This document shows, in pieces, positions 40,890-51,498 of a DNA stretch of 64,000 bases. Under the pieces are notes generated by a model. That model was not told the DNA's origin. It worked only from the letters and a program-made list of their open reading frames with translations, and searched no databases. Made by a program: the position numbers and the translations under genes. Origin of the DNA: Gracilaria gracilis (Eukaryota; Rhodophyta; Florideophyceae; Gracilariales; Gracilariaceae); NCBI GenBank assembly GCA_030374805.1, contig JARGSG010000032.1:496001-560000 (forward strand), written 5' to 3'. How positions within the stretch are numbered: the first letter of the stretch is position 1; each line of letters opens with the position of its first letter.

Positions 40890-43207
40890 TAAAGCAGTTG
40901 TCGGAGGATTGGAGAAGGTAGTACTGCCTTCAAAGCAGATTGCATATGCGTCACTGCATTGGTGGTGCCGTGTAAGACGCGCGTGGGTGAGAAAATTCCG
41001 TCAGGTGTGATGAATGATCGGCACGCCTGAGAGTCCGGATGGAGGGGAAGTTGCCAGTATCCATGGGACAAGTCAAAAGTGGCGAAGAAGCGGGACCCGG
41101 CAAGCCTGGAGAGTTCTTGTTCAATATTCGGCATTGGGAACTGATGCTTCAATGTGAACTTATTGACCGGACGTAGGTCTACAGTAAAACGAAATCTTGC
41201 TGGTCCAGGTTTGGGAACCACAAGCGGAGCGGAGGCCCATGGAGAGCTTGGGTTAGGATAAACCATATTTGCTCGTACCAATTCGGTGACAAACTTGTCC
41301 AAGAATTCGCGCTGCTCGCGCGAGTAATTCCGCAATCTCACGCGGACTGGATGTGCTTCTCGGTTGAGGTCAATCTTCAGCGGCTCAATGCTGGCCGCAG
41401 GTCCTGACGAGAGGGCGGTGCGGAAGATGTTAATGTGTGATTGAACCAAAGAGTTCAATCTCTGGACGGAATCATCCGGCATGCCATTGCTACGCGCGGT
41501 CTGGACCATTTCCTTTGTAGCGTCAACGATTTCCTCGTGCTGCCTGGAATCAATGGGATCTAGCAGGGTTGGATCGGGTAATGGATCTGCTTCGGCTCTG
41601 GCAGTGACGATGTCCACACGAGGCCTGTCAGTCTTCAAAGAACGATGATCTGCTTCTTCGCGATTCAGCCGAGCAATCATGAGTCGCTGGACATATCCAC
41701 CACCGCTTCCGATCACGTTCCCTACTCCTGCGCAATCGATTCCATCGAGTTCCTTTCGCCGCCCGTCCAGTATGGTGCTGGGGTTGGCTCTAAGGTGCTT
41801 GAGAACCGGATTTTCGATGAGGAGTTTCTCGCATGCCAGGTCATCATCCGCGATGAGATACGCGACGTTTCGAAGGGCCAGTTCTCCAGAAGGAAGCATC
41901 AGAATTGTATGAGGAGTCATCCATGATCGCGAGAATGAGAATGTTTGAGGCTTTTCACCCTTCTTTAGAGCGACTTGCAAGGAAATTGGGTTGATTAATG
42001 AAATCTTTCCAATGCCTTTCAGTGCGGATTCCTCCGCGAGGGATGGAGCAACGATGCTGTGGTCGCTACCGCAGTCGAGTCGAGCAATGCAGGCCTGGCT
42101 GGACTTGCCATCTACTCGTGAGACGGTGCAGGATTCGGAATCGACATGATTAGGGAACATGTCGGTCGTGATACGAGAGACCTGTCCATTTCCTCTACGT
42201 TCTTGCCCGAATTGATTTCGGGTTTGCGAACGCGTGGAGGCGGCTGGGCCTTTTCTAGCTTTCATCGCAGCAACCTCAGCCCGCATTTCTTGCTTCTCGT
42301 CTTCAGTAGCCCTGTCACATTCGTCGATCCAGTGTCTGGCACGCTTTCGTTTGCATATCTTATGCAAGCAAAATGGCTTCGGTCGTCGGCTGTGCGGTCT
42401 CTGGGATTTGTCAGATGCAGAGGCTGTGCCCGACCGCTGGTTGGGTTTCCCGGAAGAACTTGGTTTGTCCTTCCTGTTTGACTTTGAAGAGAGTTCTTGG
42501 GGAGAAAACCCCATATCAATATCTTCAAATGATTCTGAAACCTTCAGTGCATGCGCCAAGAACGCCTTGAAATCTTTGCATTTCTCAAAATGCGCAAACT
42601 CTAAATCCTGCTCGAGCCGTAGACGTAGTGCCTTAGGTTTAACTGCTGCAAGAATGTGCGAAATTGCAGTTTTCGGGCGGGATGCAAGAATCCATTTTAA
42701 ACCGTGACGGCGTAGAAGAGCATTGTAAGATGTCAGCAACAGAGTCATACGCGATGTCGCAGACGTGTCGCTCATATCCATCCGGAGCTCCTTCTCGACG
42801 AGGTTGTTCAAAGCAGAAAGACTCAAAGAGCCTTTGTGAGAAGATGATTTGGACTCCAGGTACTGCCTTAATTGCTCATCAGTAAGCGTCTCGACATCAC
42901 TGATGTCCGGAATGAAACCTAGGTCTACGGTTGACTCCAGCCATTCTGGGTCCACACAGAACGATAGGTTCACTGGACGTACTGGCTCAACTGTTGTTGC
43001 ATCAACCACTGCAAGCTGCAGTGCTCTCTGCGTGACTTCTTTCACGTATTGATCATAGGCGATCAAGAAAGTCCTGATTGAAGCAGCGTCGTAGCGCACT
43101 AGACGCGGGTGATTTACAGGTGTTGCAACAAAACGGGGCTCTGACAGAGCCGTGCCAAGACCGGTTAGGCTTGACATTTCATTTTGGTCGGATGCCTCGT
43201 CAGACAT
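40622..43207 (-). CDS. Gypsy element 3 gag, protease, reverse transcriptase (5' part)
   Basis: An 861-codon frame from ATG at 43205-43207. Gag occupies residues ~1-300 (YDAASIRTFLIAYDQYVKE, SALNNLVEKELRMD), followed by a Cys/His group (CLHKICKRKRARHWIDEC) and a basic linker. The protease-like region has LDCGSDHSIVAPSLA, with Asp-Cys-Gly-Ser where Asp-Thr/Ser-Gly is usual. Reverse transcriptase starts near residue 600 (NPSSPWASAPLVVPKPG, RFTVDLRPVNKFT, FATFDLSHGYWQLPL) and has the active site YWLDDMLLH. After HPKKSILF (near 40770) the true sequence continues one base back in the other frame, so the last ~45 residues here are out of phase. Confidence 0.92.
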   Translation of the reverse strand: MSDEASDQNEMSSLTGLGTALSEPRFVATPVNHPRLVRYDAASIRTFLIAYDQYVKEVTQRALQLAVVDATTVEPVRPVNLSFCVDPEWLESTVDLGFIPDISDVETLTDEQLRQYLESKSSSHKGSLSLSALNNLVEKELRMDMSDTSATSRMTLLLTSYNALLRRHGLKWILASRPKTAISHILAAVKPKALRLRLEQDLEFAHFEKCKDFKAFLAHALKVSESFEDIDMGFSPQELSSKSNRKDKPSSSGKPNQRSGTASASDKSQRPHSRRPKPFCLHKICKRKRARHWIDECDRATEDEKQEMRAEVAAMKARKGPAASTRSQTRNQFGQERRGNGQVSRITTDMFPNHVDSESCTVSRVDGKSSQACIARLDCGSDHSIVAPSLAEESALKGIGKISLINPISLQVALKKGEKPQTFSFSRSWMTPHTILMLPSGELALRNVAYLIADDDLACEKLLIENPVLKHLRANPSTILDGRRKELDGIDCAGVGNVIGSGGGYVQRLMIARLNREEADHRSLKTDRPRVDIVTARAEADPLPDPTLLDPIDSRQHEEIVDATKEMVQTARSNGMPDDSVQRLNSLVQSHINIFRTALSSGPAASIEPLKIDLNREAHPVRVRLRNYSREQREFLDKFVTELVRANMVYPNPSSPWASAPLVVPKPGPARFRFTVDLRPVNKFTLKHQFPMPNIEQELSRLAGSRFFATFDLSHGYWQLPLHPDSQACRSFITPDGIFSPTRVLHGTTNAVTHMQSALKAVLPSPILRQLLYWLDDMLLHHQKIQGLLDCIEKLFHFCATHNIRLHPKKSILFLPASDGVVVLSPPKALGLTQDDWMGYSACNLLPMERICSNFFALCSG

Positions 43208-43280
43208 CCTGTGATCGGATGGTAGACAGACGCACTGAAATTCCTCTAGTCCACAGACTAAGTAAACGGAGAGTGATCAC

Positions 43281-43529
43281 TGTACCCAGACCAAGTAGGT
43301 AGACTTGGGAAAAAGAGGTTCGATGCCCTCAAGTTTTACTGAGGGCGGTGAGAAACTATCTTAAGTACTGTAGTGGTTCTACCAAACCACCAGCTACGAG
43401 TAGAATGCTAACTGCGTAGGGTGCTTTTACAATTCAGATACTTGTGTCTGAATTGGGGAAGACCGTTTTGAGTCCCAACAGCAGCGTCTACGCCTACTGC
43501 GTAGCCTGCAGATGCCCAAAGCGGCTACA
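43281..43529 (-). repeat. Gypsy element 3, right LTR (5' LTR)
   Basis: 249 bases; minus strand begins TGTAGCC and ends GGGTACA. The 73 bases between it and the gag ATG should hold the primer site, but no match to a tRNA 3' end (TGG...) is evident. Confidence 0.93.
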
Positions 43530-43534
43530 GTACC
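43530..43534. repeat. Target-site duplication of gypsy element 3, right
   Basis: GTACC, matching 38193-38197. Confidence 0.85.
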
Positions 43535-44329
43535 TCTTGATCTCCTTGAAATCGTAAAGTATGAACTTCATGCGCCGCCGTACTCATTCCTGACGTTCTG
43601 TAAGCACTTTCTTTTCATGATCTAATTGACGCTCCAAAAGACCCTGCGAGGGTGAGCTCATGGTCTAATTGAGCGGAAACTACCCATAACAGAATGCGTG
43701 AGCATGTTGAGCATGACTTCGCCGGCCCCATTTGAAGCGCCAGACGCAACGCCCGATGGCCAAACACAGTTCTCTCCGAGCATTGCATAAAATACAGGAT
43801 GCGTTTGATGGTGTCCGCCTTCTCTCCATGCTCCGATATCGAAAACAACGACGCAGGAGTTGGCTGCGGCGCCCTCAAATGCCCCAAGTCACCAAACAAT
43901 CATTCCCTACTCAGCCGCCTAATATTGACATGGGCCGAGTACGGTTTAGGGCGGTACGCGAGCGGAAAGCGCAAAGGTGGTGCTGCACCAAGCATTTTGT
44001 GCCCTTTTTTGGAGACATGATGCGGCAATTGAAGCTTCACGATGTTATAAATCTCTTAGTCAGCTTGCATGTGCGCTTGGTCGTCGTTTGCAGCACGCTG
44101 ACGCACGCATTAATTTCGTGTATCTCTCGCTGTGCCTCGCACCGTTTTGGCTCGGCGTGCAGAGCCAGATGCGTCGCCTACGCCATCGGGACCATTGAAA
44201 GGGAGCAACTGCGGCGACTGCACACGCCTTCCTTCATGAGCCACACCTAGCGAGCGGTTGAGCAGCTCTCTCCCAGCCCTCTGTGTGGAACGTATAATTC
44301 TGGTCACTGCGCCGGCAGGCAAGCCCTTA
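43535..44329. other. Intergenic, nothing recognised
   Basis: Several short frames on both strands, none with a conserved motif. Together with 37975-38192 this was contiguous DNA before gypsy element 3 inserted. Confidence 0.4.
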
Positions 44330-44851
44330 TTAGCATTGAGGAAGCTCGACTAAAGCAGTTGCACTTGCGCATGCCCATAGCGGCTTCGCAAATGTTTCAT
44401 GCAAGTCGCGTGTGTCAAAGCCGAGGAGCGCCCGCCCACGCGCTGCCATAAGCCACTGTGCGGCGTCTCCGCGCGCCAGGTGCGGCGCGCAGTCGCTCTC
44501 TCTGTCGCCCGCCACAAGCGCCATGATTCGCAGCTGGTGGTGCACCGAGGTGCCATCCGCCACGCCGTAGAACTTCATCTGCAGCGCCGCGCCGAAATCG
44601 TCTTCGCCTGCAATCGCATCTGTGCCCTCGTCCAAGTTCGGCTCCTCAGCGTGCGCACACAAGTGTGACTTCGCGGTGGGCGTGCCAAAGCCAAAGCGCC
44701 GGTTATACAGCTGTCGCCACATGGCGCCGTTGCAGGTTCGTAGCGTGTGCGCCAGCTCTGGGTGCGTGCTTCGCAGCGCGGTGCGGTCGATGGCCAGGAG
44801 GAGGCGCACCATCTCGTCCAATGCCTCTCCCAGCAGCGAGAGCAGCGACAT
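44330..44851 (-). CDS. F-box-like hypothetical protein
   Basis: A 173-codon uninterrupted frame from ATG at 44849-44851 to TAA at 44330. The first ~50 residues (EALDEMVRLLLAIDRTALRS, then MWRQLYNRRFG) fit an F-box pattern, in which a helical hook binds Skp1 and the segment ends in a W-R-x-L-Y-x-R-F-G-like motif. The rest has no motif I recognise (KFYGVADGTSVHHQLRIMALVAGD). An in-frame TGA lies a few codons upstream of the ATG, so the start is bounded. It diverges from the SHPRH-like pseudogene with about 210 bases between them. Family evidence is weak, and it could be the remains of a longer protein. Confidence 0.4.
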   Translation of the reverse strand: MSLLSLLGEALDEMVRLLLAIDRTALRSTHPELAHTLRTCNGAMWRQLYNRRFGFGTPTAKSHLCAHAEEPNLDEGTDAIAGEDDFGAALQMKFYGVADGTSVHHQLRIMALVAGDRESDCAPHLARGDAAQWLMAARGRALLGFDTRDLHETFAKPLWACASATALVELPQC

Positions 44852-45061
44852 GCCGTACGTAACTCCGCTTCAACGCCGCTGCCATCACAACTTTCGCACC
44901 CTTCATAGAGAACCAACGATGGAAGCGCCCAATTTGTTCGCTGCGGCGCGGCGCTTTGCCTCCAGAAAAAAAGCCATTAAATAAAATTAAATAGGGGGGT
45001 CTACTGGCGAAGAAGAACGACAACCCCTCGAGGGCTTACAGTAGCTGCCCAAGGCTTTCTA

Positions 45062-48000
45062 TTGATAAAAATGCGCGTGCGCGTCGCGCTCCTTCACGAC
45101 TTGTCGCTGCGAGCACGCATGCACCGCATCTTCCCTATTGCGCGCGAGAATCTGCGCCACCCACAGCGCCGCCACGCGCCCCGACCTGCTGAATTGAGAT
45201 TCATTGCCAACCACCGGCTTCCACCGCTGTCGCTGCCGCCACCCGAGGACGCCTACGCCAAAGCCCGCCGCCGCGTCGCGCTATTGTATGAGATCAGCCT
45301 GGACGCGCAGCGCATCGTCGCCGTCGACACGACAGCGTGCGCTACCTGCCCAGTCTCAGCACGGAACAGCTAGAACGCCACCGCCTCGGGCGCTTCGACA
45401 CGCCCTTCGTGCTCGCCGCGCACCATGAGCCGTACCGCTCGTTAGGCCCGTCCGGCGCCGTCTTCTAGTGCCCGCCGTCCATCGCATTACACTCGCAGTA
45501 CACGTTTACCCTGTCGTACCACGAGCCCAACAACGAGCTGGTCACCATCTCCGTGGGCACGCTGGCCGCCCCACACAACCACTTGGCCATGTACCACGCC
45601 CACATGCACGCCCACTCCGCTCCGTTCGCCCTCGTCTCGCACGTGCGGACGCAGTACGTTTCGTTGCACTTCGTGCGCAGCTCCAACTCCATCCACATAT
45701 AGTATCACCCACCACCGTAGCCCACGCTCTCCAAAAAGGCGCTGGCCGCCCCCTCGCTGCGACTAACCAGATTGCTTGTGCATGCGCGTGCCGGCACGCG
45801 CGTCGCGCCTGTCGCGACTTCCTTCTCCAAACTCTGGGTGTTTGACACCGTCCACCGCACCGTGCACGATCAAGACTGCCACATCTACGCCCCGTTCCTG
45901 CTCCACGTGCGTGAAACCACGGCGCTTAAAGTATCGGTGCGTCCGTATCAGCAGCGCGCCGTCGCGTGGATGCTGCCCATCAAGTTCAGTCCGCTCGCCT
46001 CTAACCGCTTCGTTGTGTTGTAATTTGCGGAGCAGCGCTGCGACGACCCGTTTTTCTGTACGGCTACCCAGCGCTGGCGGCTTTTCGTCGAGCTCTTTGT
46101 GCTGTTCGACCTCTTTGAAGGCGTCATCTGTGTCGGCCACCACAATGATCCACGCCCACCACCGCCACACACACCCACACCCACCGGCAGCTTGCTTTGC
46201 GATGTGATGGGGCTTTGCAAAACTGTCGAGCTCATCTAGCTTATACTGTGTAACAAGAGAAGCGCCTCTGAGATCAACGTCAAGAAGCGCTTCGCCTTCA
46301 AGCACGACAGCTCTTCTTCCTGCTGCAAAGAGCCGTGCAGCGCGCCAAGAGCCAACAAACCCCGTTTCTTTCAATGCGTCGATTGTGGACGCACTGCGCA
46401 CAGAGCTTGTGTCACCTATGGCCACAAGGAGCTCGGCGGCTTTATATTCCATTTTTGTATACACCACATGTATTCTATTTGCAAGCTCGATTTGCAAAGG
46501 CACCAAATCCCAAACTCCCGCACTACCCTCATCGTCATCTCATATGCGCTGCTTTTTGCAATGGAAGACCAAGATTGAAAAGCATGTCAAGCACGCTCTC
46601 AACGTCATCGTCTTCCAAGGCCTTCGTACCAGCGGCTATATCCCGCCGCGCGTTTTGCCAAACGGCGACGTCGTGCTCACCACGTAAGACGCGTTTAGAG
46701 CCGATGTCAATTTTTTGAACTCCCTCCGCAAGCACCGCAGGTCTCGCCGATATTTACGAAAGTACTTTTTGCTCCCAGTTACACTTTTCGATGTATACTG
46801 GCATCGAACCGCTCTGGACGCGTCTTATATGCTTGATTCTGGCCGCAACAGCTTTTCGTACCTTGCCGAGATGGCCTCTTTACTACGAACAACGCACAAG
46901 TGGTGTGCGACGGGAACTCTGATTTCCACAGAGTTGCATGACCTCGTTCCAATAATCTGCCTCTCGCGCCTCGAGGACGCTGAAGAGCATATGGATTAGG
47001 CCGCGTTGCTCACTCCATCCGTCCACGAAGAAGACCAGAACAGAGTTTCCCGCATTCTCCACAATGTCGTGTGGCGTGCCCAGTACTAAGTGGTGCAGCT
47101 CACGGAGCGGACCATACGAAGGCGTAATTTTGAACTTATCCATACCCTGCTCAGTCCTGTAGAAAAGTATAATTACAACATGTTGCAGCAACATGTTCAA
47201 CAAGTCGTTTTAGCATATTTAACAGGTATCGCGTCCAATAAACTTCTGCACATGCTTCGACAAGCATGATGTCACCCCCGAATCGGTGTTTCCGGACAAG
47301 CACTTATCGCTGGAGCGAACAGTGGTAAATACCTCGGTGAGACTTCTATCCAGAAAGCAGAAAAAAAGCTAAGAGTTCTCTGGAGCTAGGGGAAGTTTTG
47401 GAGTCGTTGCTCATGAAGTGTCAGGTTGAATATGAAGAGAAGTTTCGCAATCTAGTCGCTAGTATGAACGGGCAGGCCGGAGTGCTGTACTCATATTCTC
47501 CACGCGCGCTGCGCGAAATCGAAATGCACCCCACCACTTGGTCACAGCAGTGAAGTTTTACCGTTACGTTCTGCGCCTTGCAGAAAACAACAACGCACTT
47601 TTGAAAATGAATGACATTCAGGTTATCCACTTCAAGTTCAACCTTAATGATGCTCTGCAGTCTGGTAAAAACTTTCGGCGAGATCTTCGAAAATTGAACA
47701 GCCCAGCAGCCACAGACTTGGCAGATTTGAACGTTCTAAATGACGTCTGTGAATTATACAGGATGCGAATCTGTTGAAGGATGTGAGCAACCTAAAGGAG
47801 ACGTATATTTCAGAATCTCAAATTAGCCTGCAAGTAGCTACTGCGACGTACAACGCCAAATTCTCAAAGCTTGGGGCAACTCTTTTCATACCAGAAGATG
47901 CAAGTCATGCTCCAGATGGTGAAGAGACGCTTGACGGTCACGATGCCGACGCGATCGCTACAAACGAAGTTAAAGAGCCGCAGAAAAAGCAAAGACCCAT

Positions 48001-49990
48001 GATCATCCAATGGAGGGAAGCAGCTCTTGCAATACTTCTCGAAGATGAAAAAGATGAAGCCGTCGTGGATAAAATGGGGAAACATCTCACTGATTCGTTA
48101 GCTGGAAAGGTAATAAAGATTGAAACCCTTGCTACGAGAATCAACAGCATTCATTCACTTGCTCTAATTATATCAGAAGGTTTGAAAGACATACAGATGG
48201 CGAGGTTGCCATTCAGAAAGAAACTCTTACACCTTCCTGGCTCCCATGCACCGACAGAAGAAGATATATCTGATCCCTGACTTTATGCTATTTGCTTCGA
48301 ACAAGGGACAGATGCCATGTGCGGTCACTGTCGGGCAGAGACTCTTATCACAGAGGTAGAAAGGGAAGTTTACTCTCTTCGAGAACGATTTGGAGAAGAT
48401 GAGAGTTTACTTCTGACTGTACGGAGAAAGAAACTACGACTGCGGAAGCCATTGAGACTGAAGCCATTGTCAAGGGCCAATTCAGTTTACGCACAAACAT
48501 GATCCGATTTCAGTCGAACAGTGCCAGAATCTTCTGCCAGGGGGAGCTGGAAGTTATTCTTCTTGGCCTTGCTTCGGTTGTTTGCAAGAAATAGGATCCT
48601 CATTTGACGGAAGAAGTGAATGAGTGGTTTGTAAGACTAGGGCTTCTGAAAGAAGAGCATAATGATTCCAAATTGATGTTTGAGGCCCAATGGTCCTTGT
48701 TAGCGAGACTGGATGAATTCCAAATGGCTGAGATAAGAATTTCTGTGCTGGATTCGCAAATCGATCCTTCTCAGCTAACAGAGCTCGAACTGCGTCACAG
48801 AATGTCACGTCACCGCTTGCATCATATGCTCGAGGAATTCAAGAGCGACAAACATGTCGCAGAAATGACTTTCCAAAATACGAGGGGACGTCTTGCCTAC
48901 TAGAGGTCCTTGAAAAGAGGTCTCGAAGCAAATGTGTCTGGCAGTCAAAGAAGTGAAGATATCGAGAACTTCGAAGCTTCTTCAATATGTCTGGGAAACC
49001 CGGATTCGTTTTCTAGTTTGGCTGTGTTGCCGTGCGGACATCTTTTCTGTTGTGATTGGGCGTTAGGTATGATTAAGAACAAGAACCTGAGGTCTTAGGC
49101 AAATTGGATTCGTTGTCCTCAATGTCGCACCCGATGTCTGGTTGATGAAATCACATTCCTATCCACATCACAAGAGCCCGTAAGAAAGATCAGGCGAGTG
49201 GAACTAGAATCTGCAGGTCAGCAAGAAGATGTTGAGGTACTGTAACTTCAAAAACCAAAGAGAGACGGTGCATTTAGTGCTGCTGGGAAAGAAGCCAAAG
49301 TGAAAAATGGTGAAGCTGAGAAGCCTTCCTCGTTCTGAAATACGGAGATCGAACTTTTGGGGTAGTTTGGCGCCAGGGCAACCTCACTTGACCACCTGTT
49401 GCGATCTATATCGAACCAACATGACGAGGAAAAGATTCTTATATTCTCGGAGTGCTCTGAAGTGCTGAACTTAGTACGTCTGGGTTTAGAGAGAAGCAAT
49501 ATTTCTTTCTGTGATGGTGATTAGTCAAAGTCATCAACGTTTTTCGCCAGAACCGTGGATATCTTCAGAAGTTCAGAAATACGGAACGTTATTCTGTTGC
49601 CACTGCGAAGGTCAGGTGCGGGATTTACTCTTACAGAAGCGCGAAATGTTGTCCTGGTTGAGCCATCTCTGCAGGTTGCCCTTTAGGCTCAAGCTGTCGG
49701 AAAAGTTCACCGAATTGGTCAAACTAAAGAAACGTACGTCCATCGTATGATTGTGCGCAGCACAATCGAAACAATAATTTTGCAACTAGGTAACAAATAC
49801 CGGGAAGACAGGAATACTTCTGAGGAAGCAGTTGTAGACTTGAAGGACGTATTTCAACACTTTGAGTCCTTGCCACTTTCCATCAGTTTGCGATAGAAGA
49901 CAAATGCCGGTAGACCTGTGATGAGGTTCGTCGAATGGTCTGCTAGTTCTTGGATATATGCAATCTTAAGGTTTATAAATAGACACCTCT
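45062..49990 (+). pseudogene. SHPRH: SHPRH/RAD5-like SNF2 helicase-RING ubiquitin ligase pseudogene
   Basis: The family remodels stalled replication forks and ubiquitinates PCNA. Order across many broken frames: an N-terminal region (45062-45930); VRPYQQRAVAWML (45940); the Walker A region GSLLCDVMGLCKTVELI (46190), where Glu and Gly of DEMGLGKT are lost; a PHD-like insert (CVDCGRTAHRACVTYGH, 46375); LRTSGYIPPRVLPNGDVVLTT (46625); DVYWHRTALDASYMLDSGRNSFSYLAE (46790) with the DEAQ box lost; KWCATGTLISTELHDLVP (46900); helical linker frames (47538-48280); a RING-like block ICLGNPDSFSSLAVLPCGHLFCCDWALGMI (48985) lacking its first Cys, with RCPQCRTRC later; and a helicase C part (KILIFSECSEVLNLV, EARNVVLVEPSLQVA, KVHRIGQTKETYVHRMIV). 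More than ten stops and frameshifts. Clearly inactive. Confidence 0.85.
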
Positions 49991-50100
49991 AGTGTGTTAC
50001 CGATTGCCAGATAGATTAACACTAGTATTCAAAGTAGGAATTTTCCTTACTTTGAAGAGGTCAAAACTTTCCCCTTTGGACCTTTCTACGAAGAAGAACT

Positions 50101-50225
<125 letters not shown>

Positions 50226-50269
50226 GAACGACAATCTGGCGAAGCAGGTTCTTGATACTCCGAGTTCAG

Positions 50270-51240
50270 AACACTAGTTGCAAGTTTCTACCTACTTTTC
50301 TGAAGTACATAAAAGAGTGTCAACGAGAAACAAGGGAAAACCTTAGCTTTTTTCTCTACCACACGGAGTGCAACATATCAATGAACCTCTCCAAGACCGC
50401 CGTAGTGTTTTCACTCTCAGACGCTGAAAACCAGCTGAGGTTGATTGCACACTAATTGTTGACAGTGCAGAGGTTAAGCCAAGTCACTGCGCTAAGTTTT
50501 GGTACGTCCTGTTAGACTCTCGTATGTGCTTTCGGGCGCACACTGACAACATCGCCATGAAAAAAAGACGTCGGAACACAGTAATGAGGGCATTGTCTGG
50601 AACGACTTGGGGTCAGATTGACAAACGACCGTAATAGTGAGGAAAGGCTTTGCTGATACTCTTGCTGTATATGACACTGCTACACGGTCCGAAATACAAG
50701 CTTTTGAGAGGGTGCAAAACGATGCACTCAGAATTTAAACGTGCAGCATGGCGTTCTCTTCAATAGAATGACCAAAGAGCTGATCCACATTAAGTCGATT
50801 CAAAGCATTGCGAAGGCCAAAGCTGCGCTACTTTCCAAGGAAACAGTTCGCAATACATCTCTGACGCCTCTCAAAGAAGCCTTACAGGCCACTGCTGAAG
50901 GGCGCATTCGAAAGAAACGCCCCACAGTTGATCGGCTAGCAGAGAGGTATTTCGCTTACCGAAGAATGCAGCAGCTACCCCGTGCCTCGCGGCGATGCAA
51001 AACTGAGCTGCTTAAGCTCATACATATCCTTTTTGATTCAGCTGAATGTCTAAAGAACGATACTAAATTCATCCAGAGAGAAGAAGGCTCTTAACCAGCG
51101 GTTGCGACATCTGTGGCGTCTGGCACGCGCGCTTTATCACTGGGTTAAAAAATGCAAAGTCTGCGTTGTCCGTGTACTGAGCCACTGCAGCGTTTCCCAA
51201 AACGAACGTGTCGACCAGCTAGCGAGGTGGGCGAGCGGCT
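50270..51240 (+). pseudogene. Non-LTR retrotransposon remnant (RT 3' end and RNase H)
   Basis: Plus-strand pieces in changing frames match the end of a LINE-type reverse transcriptase: TKTAVVFSLSDAENQL-like text near 50390, then FWYVLLDSRMCFRAHTDNI near 50500 and ALSGTTWGQID near 50590. These fit the usual order of a kT-vmvFs block, a yLGv-lDsrLtf-Hi block and an L-Gt-WG block. A longer frame (50741-51094) covers the region after RT. Near 51185 VSQNERVDQLARWAS resembles the GNE-x-AD-LA motif of an RNase H domain, which some non-LTR elements carry downstream of RT. Stops and frameshifts are frequent. Only the 3' part is present, as is common through 5' truncation. Confidence 0.6.
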
Positions 51241-51463
51241 AAAAGAGTATGGATCACGTTGGGTACAAAAAGCTGGCAAGCACATACTCTCGAGAACAAG
51301 GACGGCTATGTTTTGGTCATTGACTACCTGTTGATCTCCCAGCGAACATACTCTGTCCCAACTAAATAAATCCAAAAACTCACTCCATGCCACGAGGCCA
51401 TCGCCAGGACACATTCCGGCACATGCAGGCAATTTTCGAACTTCTATTGGCCCTTTACAGTAC

Positions 51464-51495
51464 CCATCTGGCCTAGAACCACTGTTCGTAGGGTT
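51464..51495 (+). repeat. Dispersed ~40-bp repeat, copy 4
   Basis: CCAT, GGCCTAGAACCA and CTGTTCGTAGGG match copy 3 (31244) closely. It directly precedes the gag frame of gypsy element 2. Confidence 0.45.
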
Positions 51496-51498
51496 CTT

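Larger units (their letters stand above)
38198..43529 (-). mobile_element. Complete Ty3/gypsy chromodomain retrotransposon (element 3)
   Basis: 5.33 kb with 249-bp LTRs that differ at about 7 positions (~97% identity), TG...CA outer ends, GTACC target duplications, a purine tract before the 3' LTR and two long frames covering gag, protease, reverse transcriptase, RNase H, integrase and a chromodomain. Its RNase H and integrase style (TDASDDMWSGIVTQ, AFCSGWFNQTQMRWSTLEKEAYAI, VWADLLGRW) is like gypsy elements known from oomycetes. The only visible defect is one frameshift inside reverse transcriptase. Confidence 0.95.
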
